Below, one piece after another: positions 36,430 through 48,804 of a DNA stretch of 64,000 nucleotides. A program made the position numbers and the translations under genes. Each line of letters begins with the position of its first letter. Positions within the stretch are counted from its first letter, which is position 1. The notes under the pieces are model-generated. The model was not told where the DNA came from and searched no databases. It saw only the letters and a program-made list of their open reading frames with translations. The DNA is taken from assembly GCA_024275515.1 (NCBI GenBank), contig JAJRYZ010000255.1, forward strand, positions 1 through 64,000. The letters run 5' to 3'. The DNA is from Spirochaetota bacterium (GTDB lineage Bacteria > Spirochaetota > Spirochaetia > ARS1246).

Positions 36430-38814
36430 TCAACTCGTTTTGAATTGCCCGACCAGCTCGCTCAGGCGCGCGGCCATTTCCGCCAGATCCGCGCTGCCGG
36501 CGTTCGTCTGGTCCGCGCCGGACTTGACCACTTCCGACGACAACCTCAAACTCTGAATGTTCTCGGACACTTCGGCTGCGCCGGTCGACGCTTCCTGGAT
36601 GTTTCGTGAAATGTCGGTGGCGGCCTGCGATGCGCTCCCGACGCTGTGAGCGAGTTCATTGGTGGTGGCAGACTGTTCCTCGACCGCGCCGGCGATCGTT
36701 TGCATGACTCCACTGAGCTGGTCGATCGTTTCCGAAATAACGCCGGTGGCGACTACGGCTTCTCCCGTCTTACCCTGCATTTGGCCGATGAGCCGCCCGA
36801 TCTCTTCGGTCGCCTGGGCCGTCTGCTTCGCCAGTTCTTTTACCTCGTTTGCCACTACGGCGAAGCCCTTCCCGGCTTCCCCCGCGCCCGCGGCCTCGAT
36901 GGCGGCGTTGAGAGCCAACAGGTTTGTTTGGTCGGCGATGTCGCTGATAGTCTCGAGAACCTTGCCTATTTCCTCCGCGGATGTGTTAAGCGCCTCCATG
37001 GTCTTACCGGCCGCGTTCGATTTCGCGTTGGCGTCCATCGACATCCGCGAGCCGTCCGCGCAATTCCTGGCTACCTCCGAAAGCGACGAGCTCATCTGCT
37101 CGATCGCCGCGGCGGCCGTGGTAACCGTCGTCGACATTTCCTCGGCGGCCGCGGCGATGTTCGTGAGATTTGACGACAGTTCCTCAACGGCGGCCGCGGC
37201 GCCGGTAGAATGCATGTTCATCTCATCGGCCGAGGAAGCCGATTCTCCCGCGTTTGCCGTTAGCTCCTCGCTCGTCGAAGCCAGGACGGAGGTGTGAGTC
37301 GCCACCTCGCGGATGATGCCCTGCAGCTTTTCCATGAAAAAGTTGAAATAGCGGGCCAATTCGCCGAGTTCGTCCGTTCTCTTCAGGTCGATGCGCGCGG
37401 TAAGATCGCCTTCGCCTTCGCTGATATCTTTCAACATCGCGACGGTCCTGTTGAGTGGAGCGGATATTCCGCGCGACACGAAATAAACCAACACGATAAC
37501 GATAAGAGTCACGGCGACCGCGATGGAGGCGAGGGAAATGAGTGATGCACGTGAAGACGCTCGCAGCGACGCGACCTCGTCGAGCAAGTCCGCCGACAGT
37601 TTGTCTTCGACTTCCTTCATCAGGTCTATTTTGCGGGTGATCGTATCGAACCAAAACGACACATCGACGCCGAAATTGCCGTTTACCAACGAGTCGGCCA
37701 ACTCCGCCAAGGCGGCGAGGGCGGGACCGTCGTCGACTTTCACTATCGCGTCGGTTTCCGATATCGTTTTATGTTCGGTGTCGTACGCCTCGACAACCTT
37801 TGCTAGTCCGTCGTTGTATTCGGAGAGCGTGCTACGTATCGTCGCGTACCATTCGATCTCCCTATCACTCTCGGCCAACGACTCAAGCTCATCGAGCAAT
37901 CGGTTCGCCCGCTCGTAATTCTTTTGGAAACGGTCGCGGTACTTCGTGTCGTTTCGCAGCACATAGTTCTTGAAGTTGTGAATAGCGCCGCCGTAGCCGA
38001 TTTCGCTCATGAGCTTTGCGACTATCGTCGCTTTACCGGTAAGCTCTCCTTTCTTGTAGACGATGTCCCGGATCCTCTGTACTTCCTCTACGGCCGGATC
38101 CGAGAGTTTCCGTTCGAAAAAAGCGACATCGTCGGGCGAAGCTATCCTCCTGAAAGCGGACAGATAGGTTTCTTGAGCATTAACCAGAGACACGACCCGT
38201 TGCAGCGCGCCGGGTTCGAACCGATTCGCGGTGAGGATTCTGCTTACCACCGCCCTTTCGATTCCGGCCCGCTCTTTGCTTTGTAGAAAACTGTCGTAAG
38301 CGGTGGCGGTTCTGGACAGTTCGCTGACGTCGCTGAATCGCGACACCCCCGATACGATGTCCAGCAGGGAAGTGTTGTGTTCGGTGTACAAGCGCAACGC
38401 CTCGGCGGCCGGAATCGACAGACCGTCGACTTTGGCCCGGTAGTCGTCGATCGATTCCATATTCTTCACCGCGACCGCCAATTCCTCCTCGAACTCCCGA
38501 CCGAATGCGGAGGCGTCGAAGGAGTCCAGATACTCCAACAGAGTCGCCCGACCGGCGTCGGTAGCTCTTCGCTGCGCGGCCAACTCCTCGCCGAAAATAG
38601 CCCCGCCGCTCGTCATAAAGACGTAGGATGCACCGCGCTCTTTCTGCGTCTCGTGAACATACCCGCCGACGTGACTCACCAGTTGCACAAGGCGATTCAG
38701 ATCGTTCGTGTGGACGAAATCGCTCCAGGCGCCGTTCACCGAAATACCGGTAAGAACGAGCGCGAAAATAAGAGGAATCCCCGTAATCAACATCAGCCGA
38801 AACCGTATCGACAT
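36430..38814 (-). CDS. Methyl-accepting chemotaxis protein with NIT-type (nitrate/nitrite-sensing-like) periplasmic domain
   Basis: Periplasmic '[16 protein letters not shown]...' helical domain, HAMP, signalling hairpin '[48 protein letters not shown]'. Met at 38814. Confidence 0.93.
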   Translation of the reverse strand: MSIRFRLMLITGIPLIFALVLTGISVNGAWSDFVHTNDLNRLVQLVSHVGGYVHETQKERGASYVFMTSGGAIFGEELAAQRRATDAGRATLLEYLDSFDASAFGREFEEELAVAVKNMESIDDYRAKVDGLSIPAAEALRLYTEHNTSLLDIVSGVSRFSDVSELSRTATAYDSFLQSKERAGIERAVVSRILTANRFEPGALQRVVSLVNAQETYLSAFRRIASPDDVAFFERKLSDPAVEEVQRIRDIVYKKGELTGKATIVAKLMSEIGYGGAIHNFKNYVLRNDTKYRDRFQKNYERANRLLDELESLAESDREIEWYATIRSTLSEYNDGLAKVVEAYDTEHKTISETDAIVKVDDGPALAALAELADSLVNGNFGVDVSFWFDTITRKIDLMKEVEDKLSADLLDEVASLRASSRASLISLASIAVAVTLIVIVLVYFVSRGISAPLNRTVAMLKDISEGEGDLTARIDLKRTDELGELARYFNFFMEKLQGIIREVATHTSVLASTSEELTANAGESASSADEMNMHSTGAAAAVEELSSNLTNIAAAAEEMSTTVTTAAAAIEQMSSSLSEVARNCADGSRMSMDANAKSNAAGKTMEALNTSAEEIGKVLETISDIADQTNLLALNAAIEAAGAGEAGKGFAVVANEVKELAKQTAQATEEIGRLIGQMQGKTGEAVVATGVISETIDQLSGVMQTIAGAVEEQSATTNELAHSVGSASQAATDISRNIQEASTGAAEVSENIQSLRLSSEVVKSGADQTNAGSADLAEMAARLSELVGQFKTS

Positions 38815-39121
38815 ATTCACGTTCCTACTACTTTGCACAGCGACGTGTGGGCTTCTTCGGAATGTCTCCGTGAAAACTACAGAGATCACCCGCTTTTTTC
38901 AAGGCAACGTCGTCAATTGCGAGTAATTATCGATTTCGAAAACGAAATAGAGAACTTTTGATCGACAATTCAAAATCCGACGTGACGGATTTTAACGCCC
39001 TCACTTCCGATAGATTGCTTGACAGCAGGACGAGCATTCCGCATGTTTTATGTGTGTGTCGCGCGGCAGGTACAAGATGTTCGCAACGACTCACGTTCCG
39101 TATGAACGGTAGAGAGGAAAG

Positions 39122-40246
39122 ATGGATATCCCCGTGGGATTCTCGGAAAGCAAAAACATTCTGGTCGTGGACGATACCAAGGCGAACCTGGACATACTTG
39201 TCGAAGCGTTGGGCGACACATACAACGTAAGCGTCGCCTTGAACGGGAAAACGGCTCTCGAGAGTATTGACGACGTGCTGCCGGACCTGATTCTGCTCGA
39301 CATCATGATGCCCGGGATGGACGGTTTCGCGGTATGCCAAGCGTTGAAAAGCGATGTTCGCACCCAAGATATCCCCATCATCTTCCTTTCGGCCATGGAC
39401 CAGATCGACGCGAAAACACGCGGGTTTAGGGCCGGCGCGGTCGACTACATTACTAAACCGTTTGAGATTCTGGAAATCAGGGCGAGAGTGAGAAACCATC
39501 TGCTTATCGGGGAAGCGAAGATGTATCTTACGCGTCAGAACGAAATACTCGAACGGAAGGTGAAAGAAAGGACGAACGAGCTTCAGGTGACCCAGGACGT
39601 CACCATTCGGAGTCTCGCGTCCCTCGCCGAGACCAGAGATAACGAAACGGGACGCCACATACAAAGGACCCAGTATTATGTCCGGCTGCTTTCCGAACAG
39701 CTGATCAGCAAGCGTCAATATAGCGATCTGTTGACGCCGAGGGCGCTTGAGCTGTTGCCGAAGTCCGCACCGCTCCACGACGTGGGTAAGGTCGGAGTTC
39801 CCGACAGCATTCTTCTGAAACCCGGGAAACTCACCGACGAAGAGTTTGAGATTATGAAAACACACACAAAGCTCGGCAGGAACGCGTTTCTGCAGGCGGA
39901 AGCCGATCTCGGATCAAACTCCTTTCTCAAACACGCCAAGGAGTTCGCGTATACGCATCATGAAAAATGGGACGGAACCGGCTACCCGGAGGGCAGGTCC
40001 GGCTTGCAGATCCCGCTCGAAGGACGACTCATGGCCTTGGCCGACGTCTATGATGCGCTCGTCTCCAGGAGAGTCTACAAACCCCCCTTCACCCACTCCG
40101 AAGCGGTTTCTACCATACTAAACGACAGTGGTACGCATTTCGATCCCGTCGTCGTCGCCGCCTTCGAAATCGTGCAAGAGGATTTCCGGCGGTTCGCGTT
40201 GAAACACGCGGACTCCGAAGAGGAAAAAGAGACCCTCAAGGCATGA
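39122..40246 (+). CDS. Response regulator with HD-GYP domain (putative c-di-GMP phosphodiesterase)
   Basis: REC '[14 protein letters not shown]...[14 protein letters not shown]'; '[15 protein letters not shown]', '[34 protein letters not shown]', '[16 protein letters not shown]'. Confidence 0.95.
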   Translation: MDIPVGFSESKNILVVDDTKANLDILVEALGDTYNVSVALNGKTALESIDDVLPDLILLDIMMPGMDGFAVCQALKSDVRTQDIPIIFLSAMDQIDAKTRGFRAGAVDYITKPFEILEIRARVRNHLLIGEAKMYLTRQNEILERKVKERTNELQVTQDVTIRSLASLAETRDNETGRHIQRTQYYVRLLSEQLISKRQYSDLLTPRALELLPKSAPLHDVGKVGVPDSILLKPGKLTDEEFEIMKTHTKLGRNAFLQAEADLGSNSFLKHAKEFAYTHHEKWDGTGYPEGRSGLQIPLEGRLMALADVYDALVSRRVYKPPFTHSEAVSTILNDSGTHFDPVVVAAFEIVQEDFRRFALKHADSEEEKETLKA

Positions 40247-43200
40247 CGTCCGGGTCGAGCTTTGCAAGGAGTTCTTGAAGAACTTTCGTTGCGCCGTCGA
40301 ACCGGTAGCTGAGAATCAGCTTGTTAAGTTCGTCGGTCCTTTGAGCATACTCCTCCGGAACCGAATACCGCCCCATCTCCTCGAGAATCGGCGCGCACAT
40401 TTTAGGCCGCCGCTTTTTCACTTCGGGCTCGAGACGTCTGAGGAACCGAAGAAAATCTTCGGGCGACAGCGCGTCTCGATCCTCTCCCCCGGACTGCCTG
40501 ACTTCCGTTCTTTCGCGTATACCCGCGTCGTCGATAGCCGCGATCAGTCGTTTCAAGGCGTCTTCGTATTTCGCAAGCAAAATCGGGTCGCCGTCGCCAC
40601 GCTGCAGCGCCGAATCCAGGGCCGTAACCGCCGTGTTAAGGTCCTTCGCTCCGAGATTCCCCGAGATGCCCTTAATCGTGTGCGTCAGCTTCTCCGCCGC
40701 GGAGGGGTCTCCGTGCCCGAGAAGCTTCCGAATCTCCTCGGCGGAACCCGCGAAGTCCTCGCGAAAGCTACCCAGCAGTTGTACGTAGAGTTGTCGATTG
40801 CCGTTTACCTTCTCGAGCCCTTCGGCCAAGTCGACGCCGCGGACCAAAGGGAGCACATCTTCATCGGCGTTCGGCGAAGCTCCGAATCCGTCGAATCCTT
40901 CGGGCAGGTCGCGCTCACCCGGCTTCAACCACCGGACAAGGACGTTCCACAACTCCTGAGAATCTATCGGCTTCGATACATAGTCGTTCATCCCGGCTTC
41001 TTTTACTCGGCGGCGCACTCCGGTCATCGCGTCGGCGGTCATTGCTACTATCGGCAAGCTCGCGTACCGAGGATCATCGCGAATTATCCTTGTCGCCTCA
41101 AACCCATCCATGACCGGCATCTGCAGATCCATCAGCACGAGCTCGTACCGATTCTCCTCGCGAAGCCGTTCGATCGCCTCCTTGCCGTTGCTCGCCACCT
41201 CCACGAAAAACCCCTCTTGCTTCAGCGTTTCGGCGGCGACTTGTTGATTGATCTCGTTGTCTTCCACCAGGAGAAGCACGGCGCCCCTTACGCTCTCGAT
41301 TCCCTTCGGCGTCCTCTCCTCCCGCTCGATGGTCGTTTCAGAATCGGCGCGTCTTCCGAAGGCTTTGAGAATCGCAGCAAACAACTTCTTCGGGGAAACA
41401 GGTTTGATCAGACACGCATCTATACCGTGGCTCTGCTTTGCGGCCGCCCTTCCTCTGCTTCCCGTTGTAATGATGATCCTGGGAGCTTTCTCATTCTCAA
41501 GCTCCGATCGTATTCTCTTCGCTATTTCAAGGCCGTTCATATCGGCCATACTGTCGTCAATCAGCGCGAGGTCGTAATTCCTCTCCGCCGACGTTTCCGC
41601 ATCGATGATTCTGCGATAGGCAAGCTCACCCGACGACGCGGAATCCACCTCGAAGGAGAGGGCCTCCAGATATGAGGTCAGCACGTCGAGCGAGGTCCTG
41701 TTGTCGTCCGCAACGAGCACTCTCAAGGCTCTCAGATCATCCGGAATCTTGACCGGTTCCTCGTCCGGGACGACGCCGAACGTTGCCGTGAAGTAGAAAG
41801 TGCTTCCCTTCCCGTATTCGCTCTCGACTCCGATCTCTCCCCGCATCATCTCGGCAAGCCGCTTGCAGATCGACAACCCCAAACCCGTGCCGCCGTACTT
41901 TCTCGTCGTCGACGAATCCGCCTGATTGAAGGAAAGAAAAAGCCTGTCCTGCTGCTCCGCGGTCAGTCCGATTCCGGTGTCCCGCACTTCGAAACGAACG
42001 ACCACCTCTCCGTCGGTTCTCGATACCGGGCTCGCCGAAACTACGATCTCCCCCTTATCGGTGAACTTGACCGCGTTGTTTGCCAGATTGAGCAGGACTT
42101 GACCAAGCCTCAATGGATCGCCGACCAGGAGACAAGGCGCCGCGGCCGCTCGGCTGAATACCAACTCAACGCCCTTTTCCCGCGCATCGTCTTCGATCAG
42201 ACTGAATAGGTTGTCCATCACATCATCAAGACTGAAAGTCGTCGATTCCAAAGCGAGCTTCCCCGCTTCGATTTTTGAAAAATCCAGAATATCGTTGATG
42301 ATCGTCAGCAGGTCTTTGGCCGACCGTTTTATCTTCTCTACATAATCTCGCTGTTTCGGGTCCAGATCGGTCTGCGCCAGAAGACTGTTCAATCCAATGA
42401 TCGCGTTCATCGGTGTACGAATCTCATGGCTCATGTTCGCCAGAAAACGGCTCTTTGCCGTCGTCGCGGCCTCCGCCATGTTCTTCGCTTCCAGGAGTTG
42501 TCGCTCCATCTGCTTCTGTTCGGTAATGTCGATCAACGTACCGGTCATTTGCACCGCCCGGTCGTTTTCGTCGCGGAACGGCACATTAGCTCTCGCCACG
42601 ATCCACCTGATCGTGCCGTCGGGCTGCAGGACCGGGTAGGTCGCGCGGAAAGAGTCGTATTTCCCCGACACGGTGCCGTAGTAGCGCTCGAGAGTCTCGT
42701 TGATGATCTGTTTGTATTCGGCGTTTCCGACTCCCGTTCGCTTCATCACGGTAAGCCAGTCGCTGATTCTGTAGGAATAATCATCGGATTGACTCGGAGG
42801 GATACCCATGAGCTTGGCGGCAATATCCAGAGCGTGCAAGGTGTCTTCTTCGGAGAAATCGATCCACCAGGCGCCCACGGCCGCCGATTCCAGAGACCCG
42901 TGGACCAGCTGATTCATCAACGACAAAGCCTCTTCGGCCTTCTTGCGCGCCGTTATGTCCTCCTTCAAACCGACGAAGTGAGTTATTCTGCCGGTTTCAT
43001 CCTTCAAAGGCGCGATTGCCACGGACTCCCAGTAGATCTCTCCCTGCTTGCTCTTGTTTGCGATCTCTCCGTGCCAGTGTTTTCCGGCGGCTATCGTCTC
43101 CCACAGCTCGGCGAAGAACTCCCTCGGCTGGATTCCCGCGTTCAGTATGCGGGGATTCTCGCCGATCGCCTCTTCCGCCGAGTAGCCGGTGACTTTCTCG

Positions 43201-45626
43201 AACTTCCGGTTGACATACTCGATGCGACCCTCCGGGTCCGTGATAACGATTGAGATGGGACTTTGTTCGACGGTCGCGGACAGTTTTCTGATTTCCTCGT
43301 CCGCTTTCTTCCGTCGCGTGATGTCGCGAACCGAGGCCATTATCAAATAGCCTTCCGGAGTTTCATGAGAACTGAAGCTGATTTCCGCCGGAAAAACATC
43401 GCCGTTTTTGCGTTTGACGTCGACCTCGAGACCGTCGCGCGATTTCCGTGAGCTCAGGAAACCCGGAAGATCATTCCGCATGAACTCAAGCCGCTCCCAC
43501 AACTTTTCGGGAAAGAGAATCGCGGCTCGCTCGCCGATCAGCTCGTTACGCGTATACCCGAACATTCGCTCCGTCGCGCTGTTTATCAGTACAATGGTGT
43601 AGTTCTTCTCATCGACGATGACCATTCCATCGGGCGACGCCTCCAGGAGCGCTTGAAAGCGTTTTTCCAGGGCCTTTCGCTCGGTGACATCCATGAAGGT
43701 GACCACCGCTCCCTCCAACCTTCCGTCTTTCCGAATCGGAGTGCTCGTGCAGGCGACCGAAAAAGGAGTTCGGTCCTTGCGCCAAAACGTCTCGTCCGCA
43801 ACAAATCGCGTCCCGTTGCCCAAATGTGCGGCGCACAACGGGCAAGTTTCGTCGGGATAATCGGAACCGTCGGCGCGGGAGTGATGGACCATTTCGTGGA
43901 AGTTCTTTCCGATGAGCTCATCTCTCGCGTACCCCAGCATCTTCTCCGTCGCGGGATTGACGAACGTCACCTCGCCGGTTGTGTTCATGCCGAGAATCCC
44001 CTCTCCCGCCGATTCCAACACAAGCCGTGATCGCGCCTCTTCTTCCTCCAGGCGCCTCTGTTTTTCTTCCAGTTCCGCGGTCCGCTCCGCCACCTCTTTT
44101 TCGAGATAGTCCTTTACTCCGCGAAGCGTGGTATTCGCGCGTTCCCCGAGGATGAGAACGAGAAAAGCGGCGCCGATAGTCAGGAGCAGGGCCGCTCCGA
44201 GAACAATCAGGACGGTAATCCGCAACGTGAAAACGGACGACAGCGCCTCCTCCACGTCGATTTCCGAAATAATCCCAATTCCAAGATTCGCCGCCCAGAC
44301 GCCGGCGCCGAACACAGGGACGCCGCGATAGTCCCGGTACCCGTTCATGTTCGTCTCGACGGCCGGACGGGAGTCGACGATAGAACGCAATACCGCTTCC
44401 GCCATTCGAGTCGGCGGTTGCTCGGTCCGCGACAGGAGCGGGCGCTTCCCTTTGACGAGATTCACTCCCGGATCCCGAACTTCAACATTCAGGGCCGAGA
44501 CTTGCGTCTCTCCGAGCAGACCAATATCGCGGAGCTGTTCCACGAAACGACTCTCCGAAAGAAGCACTCCGTCGCGGCTCATGGCGTAGACGTCGCCGGT
44601 GATACTGCTCGTCGAGCTCTGCAGCGCATCGGTAAACTCGTTCGACGGATCGACCCGCAACGCGACGAGAGCCTCGATAATTCCATCCGACCGCCGGACC
44701 GGGCCAAGCAAGAACATCGTGGGATCGGCCCGTCCCTGTCCGGCCCTCGGTGCTTCAGTAAGCGAAACATCGGACGCTATCGGCGGAACGAACACCGCCT
44801 CGCCACGAAACGCTCGGTCGATGAGATCCGGGCGCTGTCTCGCGATGAGATTCAGAGTGCCGAGATTCTTATCGCGACTCGAACCGATACTGATGCTTTC
44901 CGTATTGATGATAAAAAACCCTATGTTCGGGTAGATATCCTGTCGTTCGCTAAAGAAAAGCCTCATTTCGGCGAGTACGGGGGACGCATGCAGGCTCGGC
45001 AAAACCGGTTTCACCGTCATCAGACGCTCGACAAGAGCGGTGAACTCCGAGTCTCGCCCCAAATCTTCAAGATAGGATATCTTCTGGTCGATCCTCCGGG
45101 TCAGCCTTTCGCGGGCGTTCTGCAGGGCAATCTCGAGATTCGCTTCCGAAGCCGCGACGACTTCTCTCCTGTAGCGTTCGACGAGAAGGATTCCCAGAAC
45201 GGATAGAAGGATCGTAATGCTAAACAACCCGACGATGATGATCCAACGGAACTGTTTAGACCCGAAAGCAAAGGACAAGTTCTTTTTTTTTGCGGTCCGA
45301 TAGAGCATCCAGAAACCCAACCACAAAAGCAACAAAAGCAGCAAGAGATATACGACGATTCTGTCCGCCGCGAGCCAGCGACCCGTCGGCGACGCCTCGA
45401 AGTGAGCGCCGGTTCCGGACGCTCCCGACAACGATTCCGGTTTCAACTCGCCCGCAGGCCGCGACGACATCGACGCCGTTGCCGGTTCTGCGTCGTCGGC
45501 GAGTCCGAGCGACCGGGCGCCGCCGTGCGGGGCCGCTGCTATTCGTTCGTTCGGCTCTGCCTGCAAACCTATCGACGAACCGATGATAACGATACCACAC
45601 AAGAAGATCGTTCGGCGTGCTTTCAT
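40236..45626 (-). CDS. Giant hybrid sensor kinase: cache-like, about 4 PAS, HisKA/HATPase, 2 REC, Hpt
   Basis: 1796 aa; [33 protein letters not shown], two REC domains ([26 protein letters not shown]), C-terminal [14 protein letters not shown]. Confidence 0.95.
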   Translation of the reverse strand: MKARRTIFLCGIVIIGSSIGLQAEPNERIAAAPHGGARSLGLADDAEPATASMSSRPAGELKPESLSGASGTGAHFEASPTGRWLAADRIVVYLLLLLLLLWLGFWMLYRTAKKKNLSFAFGSKQFRWIIIVGLFSITILLSVLGILLVERYRREVVAASEANLEIALQNARERLTRRIDQKISYLEDLGRDSEFTALVERLMTVKPVLPSLHASPVLAEMRLFFSERQDIYPNIGFFIINTESISIGSSRDKNLGTLNLIARQRPDLIDRAFRGEAVFVPPIASDVSLTEAPRAGQGRADPTMFLLGPVRRSDGIIEALVALRVDPSNEFTDALQSSTSSITGDVYAMSRDGVLLSESRFVEQLRDIGLLGETQVSALNVEVRDPGVNLVKGKRPLLSRTEQPPTRMAEAVLRSIVDSRPAVETNMNGYRDYRGVPVFGAGVWAANLGIGIISEIDVEEALSSVFTLRITVLIVLGAALLLTIGAAFLVLILGERANTTLRGVKDYLEKEVAERTAELEEKQRRLEEEEARSRLVLESAGEGILGMNTTGEVTFVNPATEKMLGYARDELIGKNFHEMVHHSRADGSDYPDETCPLCAAHLGNGTRFVADETFWRKDRTPFSVACTSTPIRKDGRLEGAVVTFMDVTERKALEKRFQALLEASPDGMVIVDEKNYTIVLINSATERMFGYTRNELIGERAAILFPEKLWERLEFMRNDLPGFLSSRKSRDGLEVDVKRKNGDVFPAEISFSSHETPEGYLIMASVRDITRRKKADEEIRKLSATVEQSPISIVITDPEGRIEYVNRKFEKVTGYSAEEAIGENPRILNAGIQPREFFAELWETIAAGKHWHGEIANKSKQGEIYWESVAIAPLKDETGRITHFVGLKEDITARKKAEEALSLMNQLVHGSLESAAVGAWWIDFSEEDTLHALDIAAKLMGIPPSQSDDYSYRISDWLTVMKRTGVGNAEYKQIINETLERYYGTVSGKYDSFRATYPVLQPDGTIRWIVARANVPFRDENDRAVQMTGTLIDITEQKQMERQLLEAKNMAEAATTAKSRFLANMSHEIRTPMNAIIGLNSLLAQTDLDPKQRDYVEKIKRSAKDLLTIINDILDFSKIEAGKLALESTTFSLDDVMDNLFSLIEDDAREKGVELVFSRAAAAPCLLVGDPLRLGQVLLNLANNAVKFTDKGEIVVSASPVSRTDGEVVVRFEVRDTGIGLTAEQQDRLFLSFNQADSSTTRKYGGTGLGLSICKRLAEMMRGEIGVESEYGKGSTFYFTATFGVVPDEEPVKIPDDLRALRVLVADDNRTSLDVLTSYLEALSFEVDSASSGELAYRRIIDAETSAERNYDLALIDDSMADMNGLEIAKRIRSELENEKAPRIIITTGSRGRAAAKQSHGIDACLIKPVSPKKLFAAILKAFGRRADSETTIEREERTPKGIESVRGAVLLLVEDNEINQQVAAETLKQEGFFVEVASNGKEAIERLREENRYELVLMDLQMPVMDGFEATRIIRDDPRYASLPIVAMTADAMTGVRRRVKEAGMNDYVSKPIDSQELWNVLVRWLKPGERDLPEGFDGFGASPNADEDVLPLVRGVDLAEGLEKVNGNRQLYVQLLGSFREDFAGSAEEIRKLLGHGDPSAAEKLTHTIKGISGNLGAKDLNTAVTALDSALQRGDGDPILLAKYEDALKRLIAAIDDAGIRERTEVRQSGGEDRDALSPEDFLRFLRRLEPEVKKRRPKMCAPILEEMGRYSVPEEYAQRTDELNKLILSYRFDGATKVLQELLAKLDPDVMP

Positions 45627-45794
45627 TCGCTCTCCCGATTTGTTATTCTTCCATATTACCCCGTCTTTGATAACAGTGCTCCGCGTGGATGACGGGCATT
45701 GTTTTCACACCGGGGAAGGTGGTGCGGCGCCGACGGAGGGGCGAATGACTAGATTGCGAAACCTATTGCTCTTGGCCGGCTGCGAAGGACCGTC

Positions 45795-46250
45795 ATGCGG
45801 CGGATCACTTCCGGGGGACGTTCTCACGTGATCGCGGAAAAGAGCTTCGGAGAGAGCGGCGATTACGCGGATGACGCTCGATCGTTTGAGAAGATTCCCG
45901 GTATGGATTTCCAGGACGGCCTTCGTCGGTTGCGGGGCAATCGCACGCTTTATTTCACGCTATTAGGCAAATTGGCCGTCGATGTGGAGAAACGTCTTGC
46001 AGCGATGCGTCGGAAGCTCGCCGAGCAGGATTTTGCCGATATCACGTATCACGCGCATACGATAAAAGGCGCCGCCGCAAATCTTGGCGCAACGGCCGTC
46101 AGCGAGTTCGCCCTGAAGCTGGAAACGGAATTGAAACAAGGGAACGGCGCCGATGTTGAAAACCTGTTGAGCAGCCTTGAGAAAAGCCATGCGGCCATGG
46201 TTGAATGCCTACGCTCACTGGGAATAATAACGGATTCGCCGAGCCCGTGA
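45795..46250 (+). CDS. Stand-alone Hpt-domain protein
   Basis: ITYHAHTIKGAAANLGATAVSEFALKLE. Start uncertain; GTG at 45828 possible. Confidence 0.75.
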   Translation: MRRITSGGRSHVIAEKSFGESGDYADDARSFEKIPGMDFQDGLRRLRGNRTLYFTLLGKLAVDVEKRLAAMRRKLAEQDFADITYHAHTIKGAAANLGATAVSEFALKLETELKQGNGADVENLLSSLEKSHAAMVECLRSLGIITDSPSP

Positions 46251-46402
46251 CGCGTTTCGGTCGCGGTGCGTCGGCTCACCGATGAAACATTCTCGTGGAG
46301 CGATTCGGCGGAACCGCTGCTTCCTTGTGCGCCGAAACACGTAGCGGTACAATGAGGCGAGGCTTGACATTGCTCTCGATAAGGAGTGAATGAGGAGCGG
46401 GT

Positions 46403-46837
46403 ATGAAAGTAAAAGACGACATATTGTCGGCGATAAACGCCAAAAAACCCGACGGAATCAACGGGTTCGAGCGGTCATATCGCGTGCTCGTCGCCGACGA
46501 TTCTACCAGCATGAGAAAAATCGTGGGGCAACATCTCAGAAGCGAGGCGTATGAAATATGCGGGGAAGCCGCAAACGGGAAGGAAGCGCTCGAGTTATAC
46601 AAGGAACTCGGCCCCGACGCGGTGACCCTTGACATCAATATGCCCGTTATGGATGGTCTTGACGCCCTGAAGGCCATTCTCGAATACGACAAGGATGCCC
46701 GTATTGTTATGTTGACCAGCGAGGCGCAGAAATCCACGGTCGTCGATGCCCTCAAGATGGGTGCTCGGGGGTATGTCGTAAAGCCTCCCAACAAGGCTGC
46801 GGTGTGTGAAAAGGTCAAAAAGGCGATTCAAGGATAG
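46403..46837 (+). CDS. CheY-like response regulator
   Basis: RVLVADDSTSMRKIVGQHL, AVTLDINMPVMDGLDAL, GARGYVVKPPNKAAV. Confidence 0.95.
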   Translation: MKVKDDILSAINAKKPDGINGFERSYRVLVADDSTSMRKIVGQHLRSEAYEICGEAANGKEALELYKELGPDAVTLDINMPVMDGLDALKAILEYDKDARIVMLTSEAQKSTVVDALKMGARGYVVKPPNKAAVCEKVKKAIQG

Positions 46838-46843
46838 CGATCA

Positions 46844-47317
46844 ATGGATACACATCTGCGCGATGCCATAACCAAAGCAACCGTTGAAACAATCGCCGCT
46901 CTCGGCGGTGAGACTCTCGTCCCGAAGGAACCGTTGGATGGCGCGGGAGCGAAATCATTCGTTGCCGACACCAGTGTCGTGATCAGCGTGGTGGGAAACA
47001 TAAGTGGCGCGTTTGTACTCCGATGTTCCCAGAAATACGCCGCGGAGCTCGCCGGGAGCATGCTCGGCGTAGAAGTCGAACCTGGTTCCGAAGAGATGAA
47101 AGACGCGATCGGCGAGGTGCAGAATATGATTGTCGGCGCCGTAAAACGGCACCTGTCGTATTCCGCAGATCCGTATAAGATGTCGATACCCACCACGATC
47201 GTCGGCTCCGACTACACGGTTCACGTCCACGCTTCGAAAGCGACAAGCGTCGGGTTGGTTCCATTCGCGACGAAAGATGAAATCATCGGAATGGAAGCAT
47301 ACGTGGAAAAACGATAG
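46844..47317 (+). CDS. CheX-family chemotaxis phosphatase
   Basis: VVGNISGAFVLRCSQKYAAELAGSMLG...MKDAIGEVQNMIVGAVKRHL matches the CheX E-x2-N helix. Confidence 0.88.
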   Translation: MDTHLRDAITKATVETIAALGGETLVPKEPLDGAGAKSFVADTSVVISVVGNISGAFVLRCSQKYAAELAGSMLGVEVEPGSEEMKDAIGEVQNMIVGAVKRHLSYSADPYKMSIPTTIVGSDYTVHVHASKATSVGLVPFATKDEIIGMEAYVEKR

Positions 47318-47365
47318 GTGCGCCGTGTGCACCGTTTGAAAAGCCGGGACCATCGGGCGGTCCGC

Positions 47366-48133
47366 CTATCGGGCGCCGAGCTCCGCGATGAACGCTTCGT
47401 GTCTCCGTGGTGCGTCGCCGAACTCGGCGTCCACGTCTCTGAAACGAGAGAATAACTCCCCGACCTGGGATACGCTCAACCCGCGATCGATCCAGCGATA
47501 GAGTGCCTCGTCTTCCTTCCGGATGTGCTCGGTGAGAAGCGTTGCGTAGGCTTCAAGATGAGTTACGACGGCATCGTCGTCGCCGTCGTCGAGTGCCGTC
47601 ACGATCGCCGCCACGTGCGCCCGGGCCGCTTCGTGGTCACGATACATGACCTGGAAGATCTCGGCGGTGTCGTCGCAATACGTAAAGAGGATGTCCTCTT
47701 CCTTGGCGTGGTGATAACGATCCGCGTAGGAGCGAATAAAGTCGACCGCGTTTTCGACAAGGGATCTTCCCGATTCAGGTTTCGTTCTGAGCTCTGATAC
47801 GAGATATGGAACGCTCGCCAGGAGTTTCTTGATATGTACGTGCTCATCGACGAGTTTTTTCACCGGAGGTGAGTATGGTTGCCGTTCCGGAGCCGCCTTC
47901 CTGTGAGAACGAGGGATCGTCACCTCCCGACCGGGGAACATGACGTTCGCGATCCCGGACAGGACCGCGTGCTCTTCATCCGGGGTAAGATTGTGGATTT
48001 CGATGATGTCTCTCAAGATGCACGTGCCGACGTTGCAGGTGACACAGGCGATTCCGTGCGCGTCCAGCACATCTCCCACGGCCGGATACTCGTCGATAAT
48101 CTCTTTGATGTTTCTGTTTAGCTGGTCAATCAT
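47366..48133 (-). CDS. DUF1858-like + hemerythrin HHE cation-binding protein
   Basis: N-terminal DEYPAVGDVLDAHGIACVTCNVGTC; HHE helices LVDEHVHIKKLL, RYHHAKEEDILF, YRDHEAARAHV, LLTEHIRKEDEALY. Confidence 0.88.
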   Translation of the reverse strand: MIDQLNRNIKEIIDEYPAVGDVLDAHGIACVTCNVGTCILRDIIEIHNLTPDEEHAVLSGIANVMFPGREVTIPRSHRKAAPERQPYSPPVKKLVDEHVHIKKLLASVPYLVSELRTKPESGRSLVENAVDFIRSYADRYHHAKEEDILFTYCDDTAEIFQVMYRDHEAARAHVAAIVTALDDGDDDAVVTHLEAYATLLTEHIRKEDEALYRWIDRGLSVSQVGELFSRFRDVDAEFGDAPRRHEAFIAELGAR

Positions 48134-48234
48134 GGGCTCCCCAATGCCGATCCTTCGGCCGCGAGCTGACTACACCGGAGCACCTTGCGCCTCGGGGTTG
48201 TTCCGACGAGCTGCCGACGGGCGAATCTCTTTCC

Positions 48235-48708
48235 CTATATTTCGACCCATTCGTCCTGCAGTATCTCTCCTTCCACGCTTACCACCTGCAGCTTGATCGG
48301 CACCTGACGTTCCGCCTTTGCCGCGGCTTCGACCGCCATCGCGAGGAGACCACGACAGCACGGCACCTGCATGATCATGACGGTGAGAGTGTTGATTTTG
48401 GCCTCATCGATCAGAGCCACTATTTTTTGTTGGTAAATGTCGTGACCTTCGTCGAGCTTCGGACAGGCGATCCCGAGGGCTTTGCCTTTCAGGTGTTCCG
48501 CGTGAAAGCTGCCCATCGCATAGGCCACGCAGTCGGCGCTCAGCAACACGTCCGCGCCCTGGTAGTACGGTGCGCTCGGGGATACCAGATGCATCTGAAC
48601 CGGCCATTGCCGGAGTTGGGAAGACGCGTCGGTCGTCGCCGTCGCGGCCTCCTCCTGTTCGTTGCTCCGATCGATCATCCTCGATCCCGGACATCCTGCA
48701 AACTCCAT
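48235..48708 (-). CDS. Fe-S oxidoreductase-associated protein without the ferredoxin motif
   Basis: MEFAGCPGSRM...LRQWPVQMHLVSPSAPYYQGADVLLSADCVAYAMGSFHAEHLKGKALGIACPKLDE...MQVPCCRGL, as in the C-terminal parts of some 4Fe-4S proteins of anaerobes. Confidence 0.7.
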   Translation of the reverse strand: MEFAGCPGSRMIDRSNEQEEAATATTDASSQLRQWPVQMHLVSPSAPYYQGADVLLSADCVAYAMGSFHAEHLKGKALGIACPKLDEGHDIYQQKIVALIDEAKINTLTVMIMQVPCCRGLLAMAVEAAAKAERQVPIKLQVVSVEGEILQDEWVEI

Positions 48709-48773
48709 CTCAAACCTCCAATTGTGCGTCTGAAACCCGACGAAAACTTCACGCGGGCCACACGTTTAAACAT

Positions 48774-48804
48774 GCTAAACAGGATACTACATATCCCGTT
48801 TAGC
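48774..48804. promoter_or_regulatory. 13-bp imperfect inverted repeat (operator candidate)
   Basis: GCTAAACAGGATA-ctaca-TATCCCGTTTAGC, one mismatch, 66 nt upstream of the - strand gene starting at 48708. Confidence 0.6.

Noticed and set aside
38927-39865. 312-aa - strand ORF opposite the HD-GYP gene
   Set aside because: Antisense shadow of a clear REC/HD-GYP coding sequence; no recognisable domain.
40275-43253. Long + strand ORFs (466 aa, 275 aa) within the hybrid kinase locus
   Set aside because: Codon shadows of the 1796-aa kinase on the - strand.
47347-47363. GGACC-N7-GGTCC between cheX and the hemerythrin gene
   Set aside because: Five-bp stem is too short and common to call a terminator.
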